Translations under genes and position numbers: made by a program
In this document: piece by piece, positions 25,348 to 35,110 of the stretch
Layout: each line of letters opens with the position of its first letter
How positions within the stretch are numbered: the first letter of the stretch is position 1
DNA from: UBA1081 sp964443825
Lineage (GTDB): Bacteria > Bacillota > Clostridia > Oscillospirales > Acutalibacteraceae
Length of the DNA: 64,000 nt
Direction: 5' to 3'
NCBI GenBank assembly: GCA_964443825.1
Contig: CAYUEV010000001.1
Coordinates: 1-64,000 of the forward strand
The notes under the pieces: generated by a model
Database searches by the model: none
Told to the model about the DNA's origin: nothing
The model's input: the letters and a program-made list of their open reading frames with translations, nothing else

Positions 25348-27189
25348 TTAATTGAGAAAATCTTGTATCGCCGAGCCTATTCCGCTTACGCTGTCGCTTA
25401 ATCTTCCGAAAATGCTATCGAGTATTGAAGACGACGAAGTTACCTGGCTTCCTGTGTTAGGTCCCGTAATATCTCCGTTTCCCGAAGGCGCTGTAGTGGA
25501 TTGTTGGTTACCGTTCTGCGCGGCGGGAGGATCTCCCCATATTTCTATTGTGATTTCAGTTCCCTCGAATACGACCGAACCCGCCGCGGGGGTCATTGTG
25601 GCGACAGTTCCTGCGGTATTTGATCCGTCGTTTTCTTTTTCAACTATATTGTACGATAAATTGAGTTTTCCCAGGTAGTAAACAGTTTCAGTAAACGGAA
25701 CGCCGGTAAAAGAGGGGAGAGTGACTGTTGACGCGCCCTTACTGTAAGTAAGTTTTAAAGCGGAGCCTTTCGCGATTTCCGTTCCGGGGGCTATATCCTG
25801 CTCGAATATGACTCCCTCGGCGTATTTGTCGGACGACGCGGGGGAAAGAGTGATCTGAAGACCGTAAGCGTCAGCCGCCTGCGAAATAAACGGGTCGTCT
25901 TTTGAGTAGTTTATAAAGTCCGGCATTTTTACGACGCTCGTCTGAGCGCCGCTTCCGCCCGTGTTAAACGATATTACGCCCGTTAAGAGCAAGCATATAA
26001 AAAATATCACCATCACAAAAATTATGCTGATAGCGAGGATAATAGTCGACGCGGTGGAAGTTTTTTGCACCGGATTTATTTCTTTTTTGATGACGGGCAT
26101 ATAAGGAGAACTGTTTACGACGACAGGTTCCTTTGATCTTTCAGGTTTTTGGTCGGCGGGACTAATATCGCTTAAAGGGTCGATAAGCGACATGTTGACG
26201 AGCTGCTCGGCTTTTTGTTTTTGTTTTTCGTAAGCTTCTTTGGTAAACGACGTTTTTAAGGATTTTATATCGGGCGTTCTGTCTTCGGGCATAACTTGAA
26301 GAGCGCCTATAAACGCCGCTAAAACGTAATCGGGCAATTCTCTCGCGTAATCGGCCGGAATAGATAAAGCGTCTTCTTTCGCCCTTATATCGGCGTCAAT
26401 GGGAGCGGAACCCGTAACGCACTTATAAAGAACGGATACGAAGCCGTAAACGTCGGTTGACTTTGAAAGACTTAAAGCGTTTCCGTACTGTTCTATCGCG
26501 GCATAGCCTGATCTAATATCGGCTGATATTGATTTATCGACTTTTCTGCACTCGTCGATAGACCATCCCCAGGCCTTAAACTTACCGTCGCCGCACAAAA
26601 AAAGCGTATCGGGGGAAAGAGCGCCGTGAACTATGCCCATTTCGTTTACCGATTCTAAAGAGTCGAGTACGGGAAGGAGCGTATCGGCGATCTTATCCCA
26701 GGGGAGAACGCCGCCGTTTTCTTCTAAGTATTCTGAAAGTGTCTTGCTGCCGTCCGCCTCGGCTATCGCGTACCCGGTGTTGTTAGCCTCAAAAACGTCG
26801 AGAACGGTAATCATAGAATCAAGAGTTTTAATCCTCATAAGACTATGCCACATATCAAGAAATTTATTGAGAAGTTTTTTAAAGAGAGGAGCTTTTTCTG
26901 AAACTACCGTAACGGTCGTTTCAGAAGCGTCGCGCCATATAAAACTCTCAGGCAGGAATTCGCGAATCCTCACGCGGTTGTTAGTAATCGTGTCAAGACC
27001 TAAATATGTAACGCCTTCGCTGTTCTGTTCAAGGACTTCGCCTACCACGTATTTCCCCGCGACGACGGCGCCGTAACTGAGATAAGGCGAAACTTGCAAC
27101 GAACTTAAGTCGAATCCGCAATAAGGACACACGTCGGCGTCTCCTGTTTCGTTCATACATCCCGGGCAGAGATGATTATAAAACCCCAT
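25348..27189 (-). CDS. Membrane pseudokinase with N-terminal zinc ribbon and PASTA domains
   Basis: 613 residues. Cysteines 8, 11, 21 and 24 form an N-terminal zinc ribbon (CPGC...CPYC). A kinase-fold domain (~40-325) follows, but each catalytic mark is lost: the usual VAIKEFFP is VRIREFLP (Lys to Arg at 76), HRD...N is HGALSPDTLF, and DFG is AWGWS. A Ser/Pro region, a single membrane helix (~385-410), two extracellular PASTA domains (~425-560) and a Ser/Thr/Gly tail come next. PASTA domains bind muropeptides or wall polymers, so this is probably a cell-wall sensor or scaffold, not an enzyme. ATG 27189 with GGTGGTG upstream is preferred to the preceding TTG. It heads a likely operon with tldD and tldE. 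Confidence 0.85.
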   Translation of the reverse strand: MGFYNHLCPGCMNETGDADVCPYCGFDLSSLQVSPYLSYGAVVAGKYVVGEVLEQNSEGVTYLGLDTITNNRVRIREFLPESFIWRDASETTVTVVSEKAPLFKKLLNKFLDMWHSLMRIKTLDSMITVLDVFEANNTGYAIAEADGSKTLSEYLEENGGVLPWDKIADTLLPVLDSLESVNEMGIVHGALSPDTLFLCGDGKFKAWGWSIDECRKVDKSISADIRSGYAAIEQYGNALSLSKSTDVYGFVSVLYKCVTGSAPIDADIRAKEDALSIPADYARELPDYVLAAFIGALQVMPEDRTPDIKSLKTSFTKEAYEKQKQKAEQLVNMSLIDPLSDISPADQKPERSKEPVVVNSSPYMPVIKKEINPVQKTSTASTIILAISIIFVMVIFFICLLLTGVISFNTGGSGAQTSVVKMPDFINYSKDDPFISQAADAYGLQITLSPASSDKYAEGVIFEQDIAPGTEIAKGSALKLTYSKGASTVTLPSFTGVPFTETVYYLGKLNLSYNIVEKENDGSNTAGTVATMTPAAGSVVFEGTEITIEIWGDPPAAQNGNQQSTTAPSGNGDITGPNTGSQVTSSSSILDSIFGRLSDSVSGIGSAIQDFLN

Positions 27190-27225
27190 CAAAACACCAC
27201 CATTTAAATTTACATTTTAGCGAAA

Positions 27226-27244
27226 ACGGAACAAAGTCCCGTTT
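27226..27244 (-). terminator. Weak stem-loop before the pseudokinase gene
   Basis: On the minus strand AACGGGAC-TTT-GTTCCGTT followed by TTCGC. It may end the transcript of the upstream FAD oxidoreductase genes or modulate the pseudokinase gene; the T tract is short. Confidence 0.35.
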
Positions 27245-27298
27245 CATTAAGAATACTTTTACTTTATTTAAAATTTGCTTAATATATATTAGAAATCT

Positions 27299-28897
27299 TT
27301 ACGTTTCGTCGTTTAAAACGGCTTCAGCGCATTTAATTCCGTCGACCGCCGCGGAAACTATCCCACCCGCGTAACCCGCGCCTTCGCCGGACGGGTAAAC
27401 GCCCCTGATATTAGTCTGAAAAAACTCGTCGCGCAAAATCCTGACGGGAGAAGAGCTTCTGCTTTCCGGAAACGTAAGAACGGCGTCATATAGCATAAAG
27501 CCGTTCATCTTTTTATCGAAAGCGAAAACCGCGTCTTTTATCGTGTCTAAAATAAACCGCGGCAGGACTTTTTTAATGTCGGTAAACGTGACGCCCGTAG
27601 TGGAAGAAGGGTTTACAGAGCCTTTCTTTTTTGAAGACGCGTCCTTAATAAAATCGCCTAAAAGCTGCGCCGGCGCCGTGTAATCTTGTCCTCCCGCCAA
27701 AAACCCCAAGCGCTCAATTTCTCTTTGAAATTCTATTCCCGCTAAAGGGTGATTACTTGGGAAATTTAAGGGGGCGACTCCCGCTAATATCGCGGAATTG
27801 GCATTTTCGCCGTCTCTTTTGTATTGACTCATGCCGTTTGTGACCATCATGCCTTCTTCGGATGAAGCCGTTATCACGCGTCCGCCCGGACACATGCAAA
27901 AAGTATAGCCGCCTCTTCCGTGAAGCGGATGGTTGGAGAGCTTATAATCGGCGGCGGGGAGACGCTTGTCTTTATAAAATTTCCCGTATTGGATTTTATT
28001 TATATATTCTTGAGGGTGTTCGATTCTCGTCCCGACGGAGAACGCCTTTTGTTCCATTTTAACGCCTCTGTCGTAAAGCGTTTTTACCGTGTCGCGAGCG
28101 GAATGACCTATTGAAAGTATTAGGCAATCCGTTTCAAGGTCGCGTTCCGCCCCGCCTTTTTCTTTATATGTCACTCCGTGTATAAAGTTATTGGGCGCTA
28201 TAATATCGGTAAGCTTAGTATTAAATCTAATTTCCCCGCCGTAGGAAATTATTTCTTCTCTAATGTTTTTCACGACGGATGAAAGCCTGTCGGTGCCGAT
28301 ATGAGGTCTCGCCGAATAAAGAATTTCAGGCGGCGCGCCATGAGAGACCAACTGATTTAAAACTTCTCTTATTCTCTCGTCTTTAATTCCGGTCGTCAAC
28401 TTTCCGTCTGAAAATGTTCCCGCTCCGCCTTCGCCAAATTGGACGTTAGATTCCGTGTCGAGCGTTCTTTTTTCCCAAAAATTATCAACATGAATTTGTC
28501 TTTCGTCTACGTCCGCTCCTCTTTCAAAAATAATCGGTCTAAGACCGCTTTTAGCGAGCAGAAGTCCCGCGAACATACCCGAAGGACCAAACCCCGCGAC
28601 GACGGGTCTTAATTGAGAAGTCCTTTTGACGGGAGGGATTTTATATTGGTATCGCTCTTTGTAGACTACTTTATTGTCGGGATAATTTAAGGCTTTTTCT
28701 TTTTCGCCGCTCTCAAGTTCCACGTCCACGCTGTAGACTGCTTTAATGTTGTTCTTTTTGCGTGAGTCTATTGATTCTCTCGATATTTCAAACGATAAAA
28801 AATCGGAAGGAGACGCGTTTAAAATGTTTGCCGCCTCTTTTTTAAGACGATCTAAAGGCTCTCCTAAATTAAGTGAAATCTCGTTAATTCTTAACAT
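27299..28897 (-). CDS. FAD-dependent oxidoreductase (COG2509 type)
   Basis: A 532-residue flavoprotein of unknown substrate. A ~90-residue N-terminal domain precedes the FAD-binding Rossmann motif VVAGFGPSGMFAGLLLAKSG. Other family segments are VQFGEGGAGTFSDGKL, GGYTFCMCPGG and the C-terminal YPSGEGAGYAGGI, which contacts the flavin. Widespread in anaerobic Firmicutes, often annotated only as uncharacterised FAD-dependent dehydrogenase. It begins one base after the stop of the HI0933-type flavoprotein and lacks a good Shine-Dalgarno, so the two are probably translationally coupled. Confidence 0.88.
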   Translation of the reverse strand: MLRINEISLNLGEPLDRLKKEAANILNASPSDFLSFEISRESIDSRKKNNIKAVYSVDVELESGEKEKALNYPDNKVVYKERYQYKIPPVKRTSQLRPVVAGFGPSGMFAGLLLAKSGLRPIIFERGADVDERQIHVDNFWEKRTLDTESNVQFGEGGAGTFSDGKLTTGIKDERIREVLNQLVSHGAPPEILYSARPHIGTDRLSSVVKNIREEIISYGGEIRFNTKLTDIIAPNNFIHGVTYKEKGGAERDLETDCLILSIGHSARDTVKTLYDRGVKMEQKAFSVGTRIEHPQEYINKIQYGKFYKDKRLPAADYKLSNHPLHGRGGYTFCMCPGGRVITASSEEGMMVTNGMSQYKRDGENANSAILAGVAPLNFPSNHPLAGIEFQREIERLGFLAGGQDYTAPAQLLGDFIKDASSKKKGSVNPSSTTGVTFTDIKKVLPRFILDTIKDAVFAFDKKMNGFMLYDAVLTFPESRSSSPVRILRDEFFQTNIRGVYPSGEGAGYAGGIVSAAVDGIKCAEAVLNDET

Positions 28898-28898
28898 T

Positions 28899-30143
28899 TT
28901 AAAGGTTTTCTAAATATTCTAAAGCGTGTTTTCCGGCGCATCTTCCCGAACTCCACGCCCACATAAGATTAAACCCTCCGCAAAGAGCGTCTACGTCGAG
29001 AACTTCTCCCGACGCGAAAAGCCCCTTTACCTTAAGGGATTCGAGAGTTTTATTATTAAATTCGTCAGTCGAAGCGCCGCCTTTTGTAACTTGCGAATTG
29101 TTAAACCCTAAAACGCCGGAAATTAAAAACGTTTCGTCTTTTATCTTTCGCGAAAGAGTTAAAATTTGATTTTTCGTAACAGACGACAAAGGCGCGTTTA
29201 AATTTATTGACGACGCTTTTAGTTTAGAAAGTCCTAATTTTTTAGGCACAATTCCCGACAATAAATTTTCGCATAATAAATCGGGGTTACTTGACTTTCT
29301 ATTTTCTATATATGATATTATCTCATTAGCGGAAAATTCCGGCAGAGAATCGATTTTTACGCAAATTTTATTATTGCTTTCGTTTAAGAGTTTCGCGGCT
29401 GTTCCGGAACACTCCATAGCCGGTATCCCCGAAACGCCGTAATCGGTATACTGAAGTTCGCCTTTAGAGCTTACGACAATTTTGTCGTTTTCCAAAACGG
29501 AAATTTTGCCTTCCGAGCGCGCGCCTTTGAGAGACTTGTCTTTATTTTTAAATATTATCCCCGTAAGAGAAGGATAAGCGGCGCTGATTTTAATCCCCAT
29601 TTGTGATAAAAGGTCGAAGCACGAGCCGTCGGAGCCTAAAAAGGGAGAAGACGCTCCGCCGCCCGCCGCTATCACCGCGTCCGAATAATATTCATCGTTT
29701 AAAATAAACTTATCGCGAGACTTTTTAATTTTCGTGATTTTTTCATTCAGAACAACTTTTATTTTATACTTCTCAAGCTCAAACCTTAAAGAGTCGAGTA
29801 CAGACTGCGCTTGAAGGCTTAAAGGGTAAATCCTTCCGCCGTCGAGAGTTCTTGTGTAAAGCCCCGCGTCTTTAAAAAATTCAATATCGCTTTCTAATGG
29901 GTACTCGTTAAAAACATTTTTAAGGAGAAGTTTATCGCCGTGATATTTATTAAAGTCAAGGTTTTCGTTAAGAAGGTTGCATCTTCCGTTCCCGGTTGAT
30001 AAGATTTTCTTGCCGACTCTTTGAAGACGCTCAAAAATTACGATTTCAGGGCAGCCGCCGTATTTAGCGCGTTTCGCCGCCTCTATAGCGGCCGACATAC
30101 CGGAAGCTCCTCCGCCGATTATGGATAAGACGGCGTTTCTCAT
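28899..30143 (-). CDS. HI0933/YhiN-family FAD-binding oxidoreductase
   Basis: A 414-residue flavoprotein. The N-terminus is SIIGGGASGMSAAIEAA, the dinucleotide fold for FAD; STGNGRCNLLN and the C-terminal SGEVLDVDALCGGFNLMWAWSSG are hallmarks of this family, sometimes called aminoacetone oxidase family. Function is unsettled. I place the start at ATG 30143, preceded by GGTGATG, because the promoter at 30167 would leave almost no leader for the upstream ATG at 30155. First gene of a two-gene operon, divergent from uvrB. Confidence 0.9.
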   Translation of the reverse strand: MRNAVLSIIGGGASGMSAAIEAAKRAKYGGCPEIVIFERLQRVGKKILSTGNGRCNLLNENLDFNKYHGDKLLLKNVFNEYPLESDIEFFKDAGLYTRTLDGGRIYPLSLQAQSVLDSLRFELEKYKIKVVLNEKITKIKKSRDKFILNDEYYSDAVIAAGGGASSPFLGSDGSCFDLLSQMGIKISAAYPSLTGIIFKNKDKSLKGARSEGKISVLENDKIVVSSKGELQYTDYGVSGIPAMECSGTAAKLLNESNNKICVKIDSLPEFSANEIISYIENRKSSNPDLLCENLLSGIVPKKLGLSKLKASSINLNAPLSSVTKNQILTLSRKIKDETFLISGVLGFNNSQVTKGGASTDEFNNKTLESLKVKGLFASGEVLDVDALCGGFNLMWAWSSGRCAGKHALEYLENL

Positions 30144-30166
30144 AAACATCACCATATACCTATTTT

Positions 30167-30195
30167 ATTTTACCTGATATTCAGTAAAGTGTCAA
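30167..30195 (-). promoter_or_regulatory. Promoter of the two FAD oxidoreductase genes
   Basis: Minus strand TTGACA (30190-30195), 17 bases, TAAAAT (30167-30172). Confidence 0.8.
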
Positions 30196-30226
30196 GCTAA
30201 ATTTCTCTAAAAACGCGCTCATCCTC

Positions 30227-30255
30227 TTTAATTTACTTTAAAAATGTGATACAAT
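30227..30255 (+). promoter_or_regulatory. Probable extended -10 promoter of uvrBA
   Basis: TGaTACAAT with the hexamer at 30250-30255; the -35 position (TTTAAT, 30227-30232) is poor. No LexA/DinR-like palindrome was found near it. Confidence 0.5.
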
Positions 30256-30286
30256 AAGGCGGGTATTATATGATTTTGGAGTTTTT

Positions 30287-32248
30287 ATGGATCATTTTAA
30301 ACTTGTGTCGCCTTATAAACCAACCGGGGATCAGCCGGAGGCTATCGATGAGCTTGTGAAAGGCGTGGAAGACGGACTTTCGGAGCAAACGCTTCTGGGC
30401 GTTACGGGTTCAGGCAAGACTTTTACAATGGCAAACGTGATCGCGAGAGTAAACAGACCCACGCTTGTTTTAGCGCACAATAAGACGCTCGCGGCTCAGC
30501 TTTGTTCCGAGTTTAAAGAGTTTTTCCCCGATAACGCCGTGGAGTACTTTGTAAGTTATTACGATTATTATCAGCCGGAAGCTTATATCCCTACCACCGA
30601 CACATATATCGAAAAAGACTCTGACGTAAACGACGAGATAGACCGCCTTCGCCACTCGGCGACTTCGGCGCTATCCGAAAGGCGCGACGTTATAATAGTG
30701 TCGAGCGTTTCTTGTATTTACTCGTTGGGCGACCCCATAGATTACAGAAGTATGGTTATTTCTTTAAGACAGGGAATGGAGAAAAGCCGCGACGACCTTA
30801 TTAAAAAGCTTGTGGACCTTCAATACGAGAGGAACGATATAAATTTTACAAGGAATAAATTTAGAGTAAGAGGCGACACGGTTGAGATTTTCCCCGTTTA
30901 CACGTCCGAATACGCCTTAAGAATTGAGTTTTTCGGCGACGAGATAGATAGAATTTGCGAATTTAACCCCGTTACGGGTAACATCAACAACACGGTTTCG
31001 CACGTCGCGATATTTCCGGCGTCGCATTACGTCGTAAGCAAAGAAAAAATGGAAGCGGCTATTAGCGAAATTTACGATGAAATGACTGAAAGAGTTAAAT
31101 ATTTTGAATCTCGCGGCAAGTTAATAGAGGCTCAGAGGATTAAGGAGAGAACCGAATACGATATAGAAATGTTAAGGGAAACGGGCTTTTGCAAAGGAAT
31201 AGAAAACTATTCCCGCGTAATGTCCGGCAGGGCGCCCGGTTCGCCTCCCTTCACTCTTCTCGATTATTTTCCGGACGATTTTCTTCTTTTTGTGGACGAG
31301 TCGCATGTAACTCTCCCTCAAGCGAGGGGTATGTACGGCGGCGACAGATCGAGAAAAGAAGCCCTTGTAAAATACGGTTTTAGGCTTCCTTCGGCGTTCG
31401 ACAACAGACCGCTTACGTTCGACGAGTTTTATAAAAAAGTCGGGCAAAAAATATTTGTGAGCGCGACCCCCGGCGACCTCGAAAAAGAGAAAAGCGGAAA
31501 AATCGCCGAGCAGGTTATAAGACCCACGGGGCTTTTAGACCCCGAAATATCGGTGCGACCGGTAGAGGGACAGATTGAAGACTTAATTTCCGAAATCAAT
31601 ACGCGTTCCGCGAGAAAAGAGCGCGTCCTCGTCACCACTCTTACAAAAAAAATGGCTGAAAGTCTTACGGATTACTTGCTTGATTTTGGAATAAAGACGC
31701 GTTATATGCACTACGATATAGACACAATCGAGAGAATGGAGATAATCAGGGATTTAAGGCTTGGGGAGTATGACGTATTAGTGGGAATAAACCTCTTAAG
31801 AGAAGGGCTAGACATACCCGAAGTGTCGCTTGTGGCAATTTTGGACGCAGATAAAGAGGGCTTTTTAAGATCCGAAAGATCGCTTATCCAGACGATAGGA
31901 CGCGCCGCGAGAAACGCTAACGGAAAAGTTATAATGTACGCCGATACCGTAACGCCCTCAATGGAAGCCGCCATAAGAGAAACCGAAAGGCGCAGAAATA
32001 AACAAATAAAATACAATGAAGAACACGGGATCACGCCAAAAACAATAGTCAAACCCGTCCGCGACGTTATTGAAATCAGCACAAAGACCGAAGTTGATAA
32101 GAAGACGGGCAAAAAACTCTCTAAAAAAGAGAAACAAGAGCTTATTGAAAAACTTACCAAAGAAATGAAAGCCGCCGCTAAAATTCTCGAATTTGAACAC
32201 GCGGCTTATTTAAGGGATAAAATAGCGAAACTCAAGGAAAATAAGTAA
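30287..32248 (+). CDS. uvrB: Excinuclease ABC subunit B
   Basis: Damage-verifying helicase-like subunit of nucleotide excision repair, 653 residues. Walker A is GVTGSGKT; the beta-hairpin that probes DNA is marked by YYDYYQPEAYIP; Walker B is FVDESHV; motif VI is QTIGRAARN. The C-terminal UVR domain (about 615-650), which contacts UvrC and UvrA, is intact. GGAG precedes ATG 30287. The stop codon overlaps the uvrA start (TAATG). uvrC is not in the window. Confidence 0.98.
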   Translation: MDHFKLVSPYKPTGDQPEAIDELVKGVEDGLSEQTLLGVTGSGKTFTMANVIARVNRPTLVLAHNKTLAAQLCSEFKEFFPDNAVEYFVSYYDYYQPEAYIPTTDTYIEKDSDVNDEIDRLRHSATSALSERRDVIIVSSVSCIYSLGDPIDYRSMVISLRQGMEKSRDDLIKKLVDLQYERNDINFTRNKFRVRGDTVEIFPVYTSEYALRIEFFGDEIDRICEFNPVTGNINNTVSHVAIFPASHYVVSKEKMEAAISEIYDEMTERVKYFESRGKLIEAQRIKERTEYDIEMLRETGFCKGIENYSRVMSGRAPGSPPFTLLDYFPDDFLLFVDESHVTLPQARGMYGGDRSRKEALVKYGFRLPSAFDNRPLTFDEFYKKVGQKIFVSATPGDLEKEKSGKIAEQVIRPTGLLDPEISVRPVEGQIEDLISEINTRSARKERVLVTTLTKKMAESLTDYLLDFGIKTRYMHYDIDTIERMEIIRDLRLGEYDVLVGINLLREGLDIPEVSLVAILDADKEGFLRSERSLIQTIGRAARNANGKVIMYADTVTPSMEAAIRETERRRNKQIKYNEEHGITPKTIVKPVRDVIEISTKTEVDKKTGKKLSKKEKQELIEKLTKEMKAAAKILEFEHAAYLRDKIAKLKENK

Positions 32249-35067
32249 TGCAAAAAAAGATTATAATTAAGGGAGCAAAAGAACATAACCTTAAAAATAT
32301 AAACGTCGAGATACCGAGAAATAAATTAGTCGTTTTCACGGGGCTTTCAGGCTCGGGCAAGTCATCTTTGGCTTTCGACACGATTTACGCCGAGGGTCAA
32401 AGGCGTTATGTCGAGTCGCTTTCGTCATACGCCAGAATGTTTTTAGGTCAGATGGATAAACCTAACGTCGACAGCATCGATGGCTTGTCGCCCGCCATTT
32501 CCATAGACCAAAAAACAACGTCGAAAAATCCCCGCTCCACCGTAGGCACCGTCACCGAAATATACGATTATTTAAGGCTGTTATACGCGAGAGTCGGAGT
32601 TCCTCACTGCCCTGTGTGCGGAAGAGAAATAAGGCAGCAGACGGTAGATCAAATTGTAGATAGCGTAATGAAGCTCCCCGAAGGCTCTAAAATCCAAGTT
32701 ATGGCGCCCATAGTAAAAGCTAAAAAAGGTACGCGTCAAAAAGAACTCGACTCGGCGAGAAAATCAGGTTACGTAAGAGTTCGCGTTGATGGAATAATTT
32801 ACGATTTATCTGAAAATATCTCCCTTGAAAAAAATATTAAACACACCATAGAAGTCGTTGTCGACAGACTTATAATAAAAAACTCGATAAGATCAAGGCT
32901 CGCGGACGCTATAGAGCTTTCGTCGAAATTATCGGGCGGGACTGTTCTTATAGCGACTGAAAACGAGGAAACGCTTTTTTCGCAAAATTACGCGTGTCCC
33001 GAACACGGAGTGAGCATCGACGAGCTTTCGCCAAGAATGTTTTCGTTTAACAGTCCGTTTGGAGCTTGCCCCACTTGCACGGGACTTAGCTTTTTTATGG
33101 AAGTCGACCCCGACCTTATAATTCCCGATAAAAGAAAATCCATAGAAGAGGGAGCGATAAAAGCCCCCGGGTGGTCGAAATCCGACTTTTCCAGTATAGC
33201 GAGAATGTATTTTGACGCTCTCTCTGAAAAATACAATTTCAGTTTAAGAGAACCCGTTAAAAATTTATCCAAAAAGGCGTTGGACGCTATCATGTATGGC
33301 ACGAAAGGCGAAAAACTTACTCTTCACAGAGCTTCGCCATACGGGGGAGGCGTTTATTATTCGGACTTTGAGGGCATAGTCAACAACCTTGAAAGACGCT
33401 ATAAAGAAACGTCTTCCGACTGGGCGAGAGCCGAGATAGAGCAGTTTATGACGGAACATAAATGCCCCGACTGCGGCGGAGCGAGGCTTAAAAAAGAAGT
33501 TCTCGCCGTAACCGTAGGGGGTAAAAATATAGACGAGTTTGTCAATATGTCGGTAAAAGAGGAACTCAGATTTATTGACAACCTTAAACTTTCAGAACGC
33601 GATATGACTATAGCCGACCAAATACTAAAAGAAATTAAAAACAGGCTCGAATTTTTGTGTTCGGTAGGCTTAGATTATTTAACATTGTCGCGCTCCGCGG
33701 GAACGTTATCGGGCGGGGAAAGTCAGAGGATAAGGCTAGCCACGCAAATAGGCTCTTCGCTTATGGGCGTTCTTTACATTCTCGACGAGCCGAGTATCGG
33801 TCTTCATCAGCGCGATAATGCGAAACTCCTTGACACTTTAAAACATTTAAGGGATCTTGGCAACACCCTTATTGTGGTCGAACACGACGAGGAAACCATG
33901 TACGCCGCCGATTATATCGTCGATATAGGTCCCGGAGCGGGCGTGCACGGCGGGGAAGTCGTATGCGCGGGCGACGTTGAAAAAATTAAGAAATGTAAAA
34001 AATCAATAACGGGTCAGTATTTAAGCGGAAAAAGAAGTATTCCGATACCGGAAAAACGTTTAAAAGGGAACGGCAGCTTTCTTAAAATTATCGGCGCTTC
34101 CGAAAATAACCTTAAAAATATCGACGTGGAAATCCCCCTCGGATGTTTCGTTTGCGTAACCGGCGTTTCGGGATCGGGTAAATCCTCTCTTGTAAACGAG
34201 ATTGTATATAAAAAATTGGCGTCCGAATTAAACGGAGCTAAAAAATTCCCCGGAAAACATAAGGAAATTTTAGGAATAGAGTATTTAGACAAGGTTATAA
34301 ATATAGACCAGTCGCCTATAGGCAGGACGCCCCGCTCGAATCCCGCCACTTACACGGGCGTTTTTACGGATATAAGAGAGCTTTTCGCGGGAACTAAGGA
34401 CGCTAAAATAAGAGGATACTCGCAGGGCAGGTTTTCGTTTAATATTCCGGGCGGCAGATGCGAAGCGTGTCAAGGCGACGGCATAGTAAAAATAGAAATG
34501 CACTTTCTTTCGGACGTTTACGTCCCGTGCGAGGTGTGCGAAGGAAAAAGATACAACAGGGAAACGCTCGACGTAAAGTATAAAGGCAAAAATATTTACG
34601 ACGTATTGGAAATGACGGTCGAAGAGGGATTAAACTTTTTTGACAGTATGCCTAAAATCAAAAGAAAACTTCAAACGCTTTACGACGTAGGTTTAGGATA
34701 CGTTAAAATCGGGCAAAGTTCCACTACCCTCTCAGGCGGGGAGGCGCAAAGAGTAAAGCTCGCTACGGAACTTTCAAGAAGACCTACAGGCAGAACGATT
34801 TACATTTTAGACGAGCCTACGACGGGACTTCATACGGCTGACGTTCACAGGCTTATAGGAATAATCCAAAAACTTGTGGAAAGCGGAAACACGGTTCTTG
34901 TAATAGAACACAACTTAGACGTGATAAAATGCGCCGATTACATAATCGATTTAGGTCCCGAAGGCGGCGACGAAGGCGGGAAGGTTGTATGCAAGGGTTC
35001 TCCCGAAGAAGTGGCGCTTTGCCCGGAAAGCTACACGGGACGGTTTCTTTCTAAAATACTTAAATAA
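32248..35067 (+). CDS. uvrA: Excinuclease ABC subunit A
   Basis: DNA damage sensor with two ABC ATPase modules, 939 residues. First module: GLSGSGKSS, an interrupted zinc-binding insertion (CPVCG; CPDCGG), signature LSGGESQR and ILDEPSIGLH. Second module: GVSGSGKSS, zinc finger CEACQGDG...CEVCEGKR, signature LSGGEAQR and ILDEPTTGLH. All nucleotide-binding elements are intact. Overlaps uvrB by one base, giving coupled translation. Confidence 0.98.
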   Translation: MQKKIIIKGAKEHNLKNINVEIPRNKLVVFTGLSGSGKSSLAFDTIYAEGQRRYVESLSSYARMFLGQMDKPNVDSIDGLSPAISIDQKTTSKNPRSTVGTVTEIYDYLRLLYARVGVPHCPVCGREIRQQTVDQIVDSVMKLPEGSKIQVMAPIVKAKKGTRQKELDSARKSGYVRVRVDGIIYDLSENISLEKNIKHTIEVVVDRLIIKNSIRSRLADAIELSSKLSGGTVLIATENEETLFSQNYACPEHGVSIDELSPRMFSFNSPFGACPTCTGLSFFMEVDPDLIIPDKRKSIEEGAIKAPGWSKSDFSSIARMYFDALSEKYNFSLREPVKNLSKKALDAIMYGTKGEKLTLHRASPYGGGVYYSDFEGIVNNLERRYKETSSDWARAEIEQFMTEHKCPDCGGARLKKEVLAVTVGGKNIDEFVNMSVKEELRFIDNLKLSERDMTIADQILKEIKNRLEFLCSVGLDYLTLSRSAGTLSGGESQRIRLATQIGSSLMGVLYILDEPSIGLHQRDNAKLLDTLKHLRDLGNTLIVVEHDEETMYAADYIVDIGPGAGVHGGEVVCAGDVEKIKKCKKSITGQYLSGKRSIPIPEKRLKGNGSFLKIIGASENNLKNIDVEIPLGCFVCVTGVSGSGKSSLVNEIVYKKLASELNGAKKFPGKHKEILGIEYLDKVINIDQSPIGRTPRSNPATYTGVFTDIRELFAGTKDAKIRGYSQGRFSFNIPGGRCEACQGDGIVKIEMHFLSDVYVPCEVCEGKRYNRETLDVKYKGKNIYDVLEMTVEEGLNFFDSMPKIKRKLQTLYDVGLGYVKIGQSSTTLSGGEAQRVKLATELSRRPTGRTIYILDEPTTGLHTADVHRLIGIIQKLVESGNTVLVIEHNLDVIKCADYIIDLGPEGGDEGGKVVCKGSPEEVALCPESYTGRFLSKILK

Positions 35068-35094
35068 AATAGCGGCGAAATTCCATCGCCGCTA
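35066..35094. terminator. Stem-loop between uvrA and the symporter gene
   Basis: Stem AGCGGCGA/TCGCCGCT (35071-35078/35086-35093). The minus-strand tail ATTTTATTT is the better one, so it chiefly serves the convergent symporter gene. Confidence 0.7.
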
Positions 35095-35110
35095 AAATTA
35101 TAATTTTGGG

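Noticed and set aside
30144..30286. LexA (SOS) box upstream of uvrB
   Set aside because: No palindrome of the GAAC-N4-GTTC type or its clostridial variants could be found in the gap.
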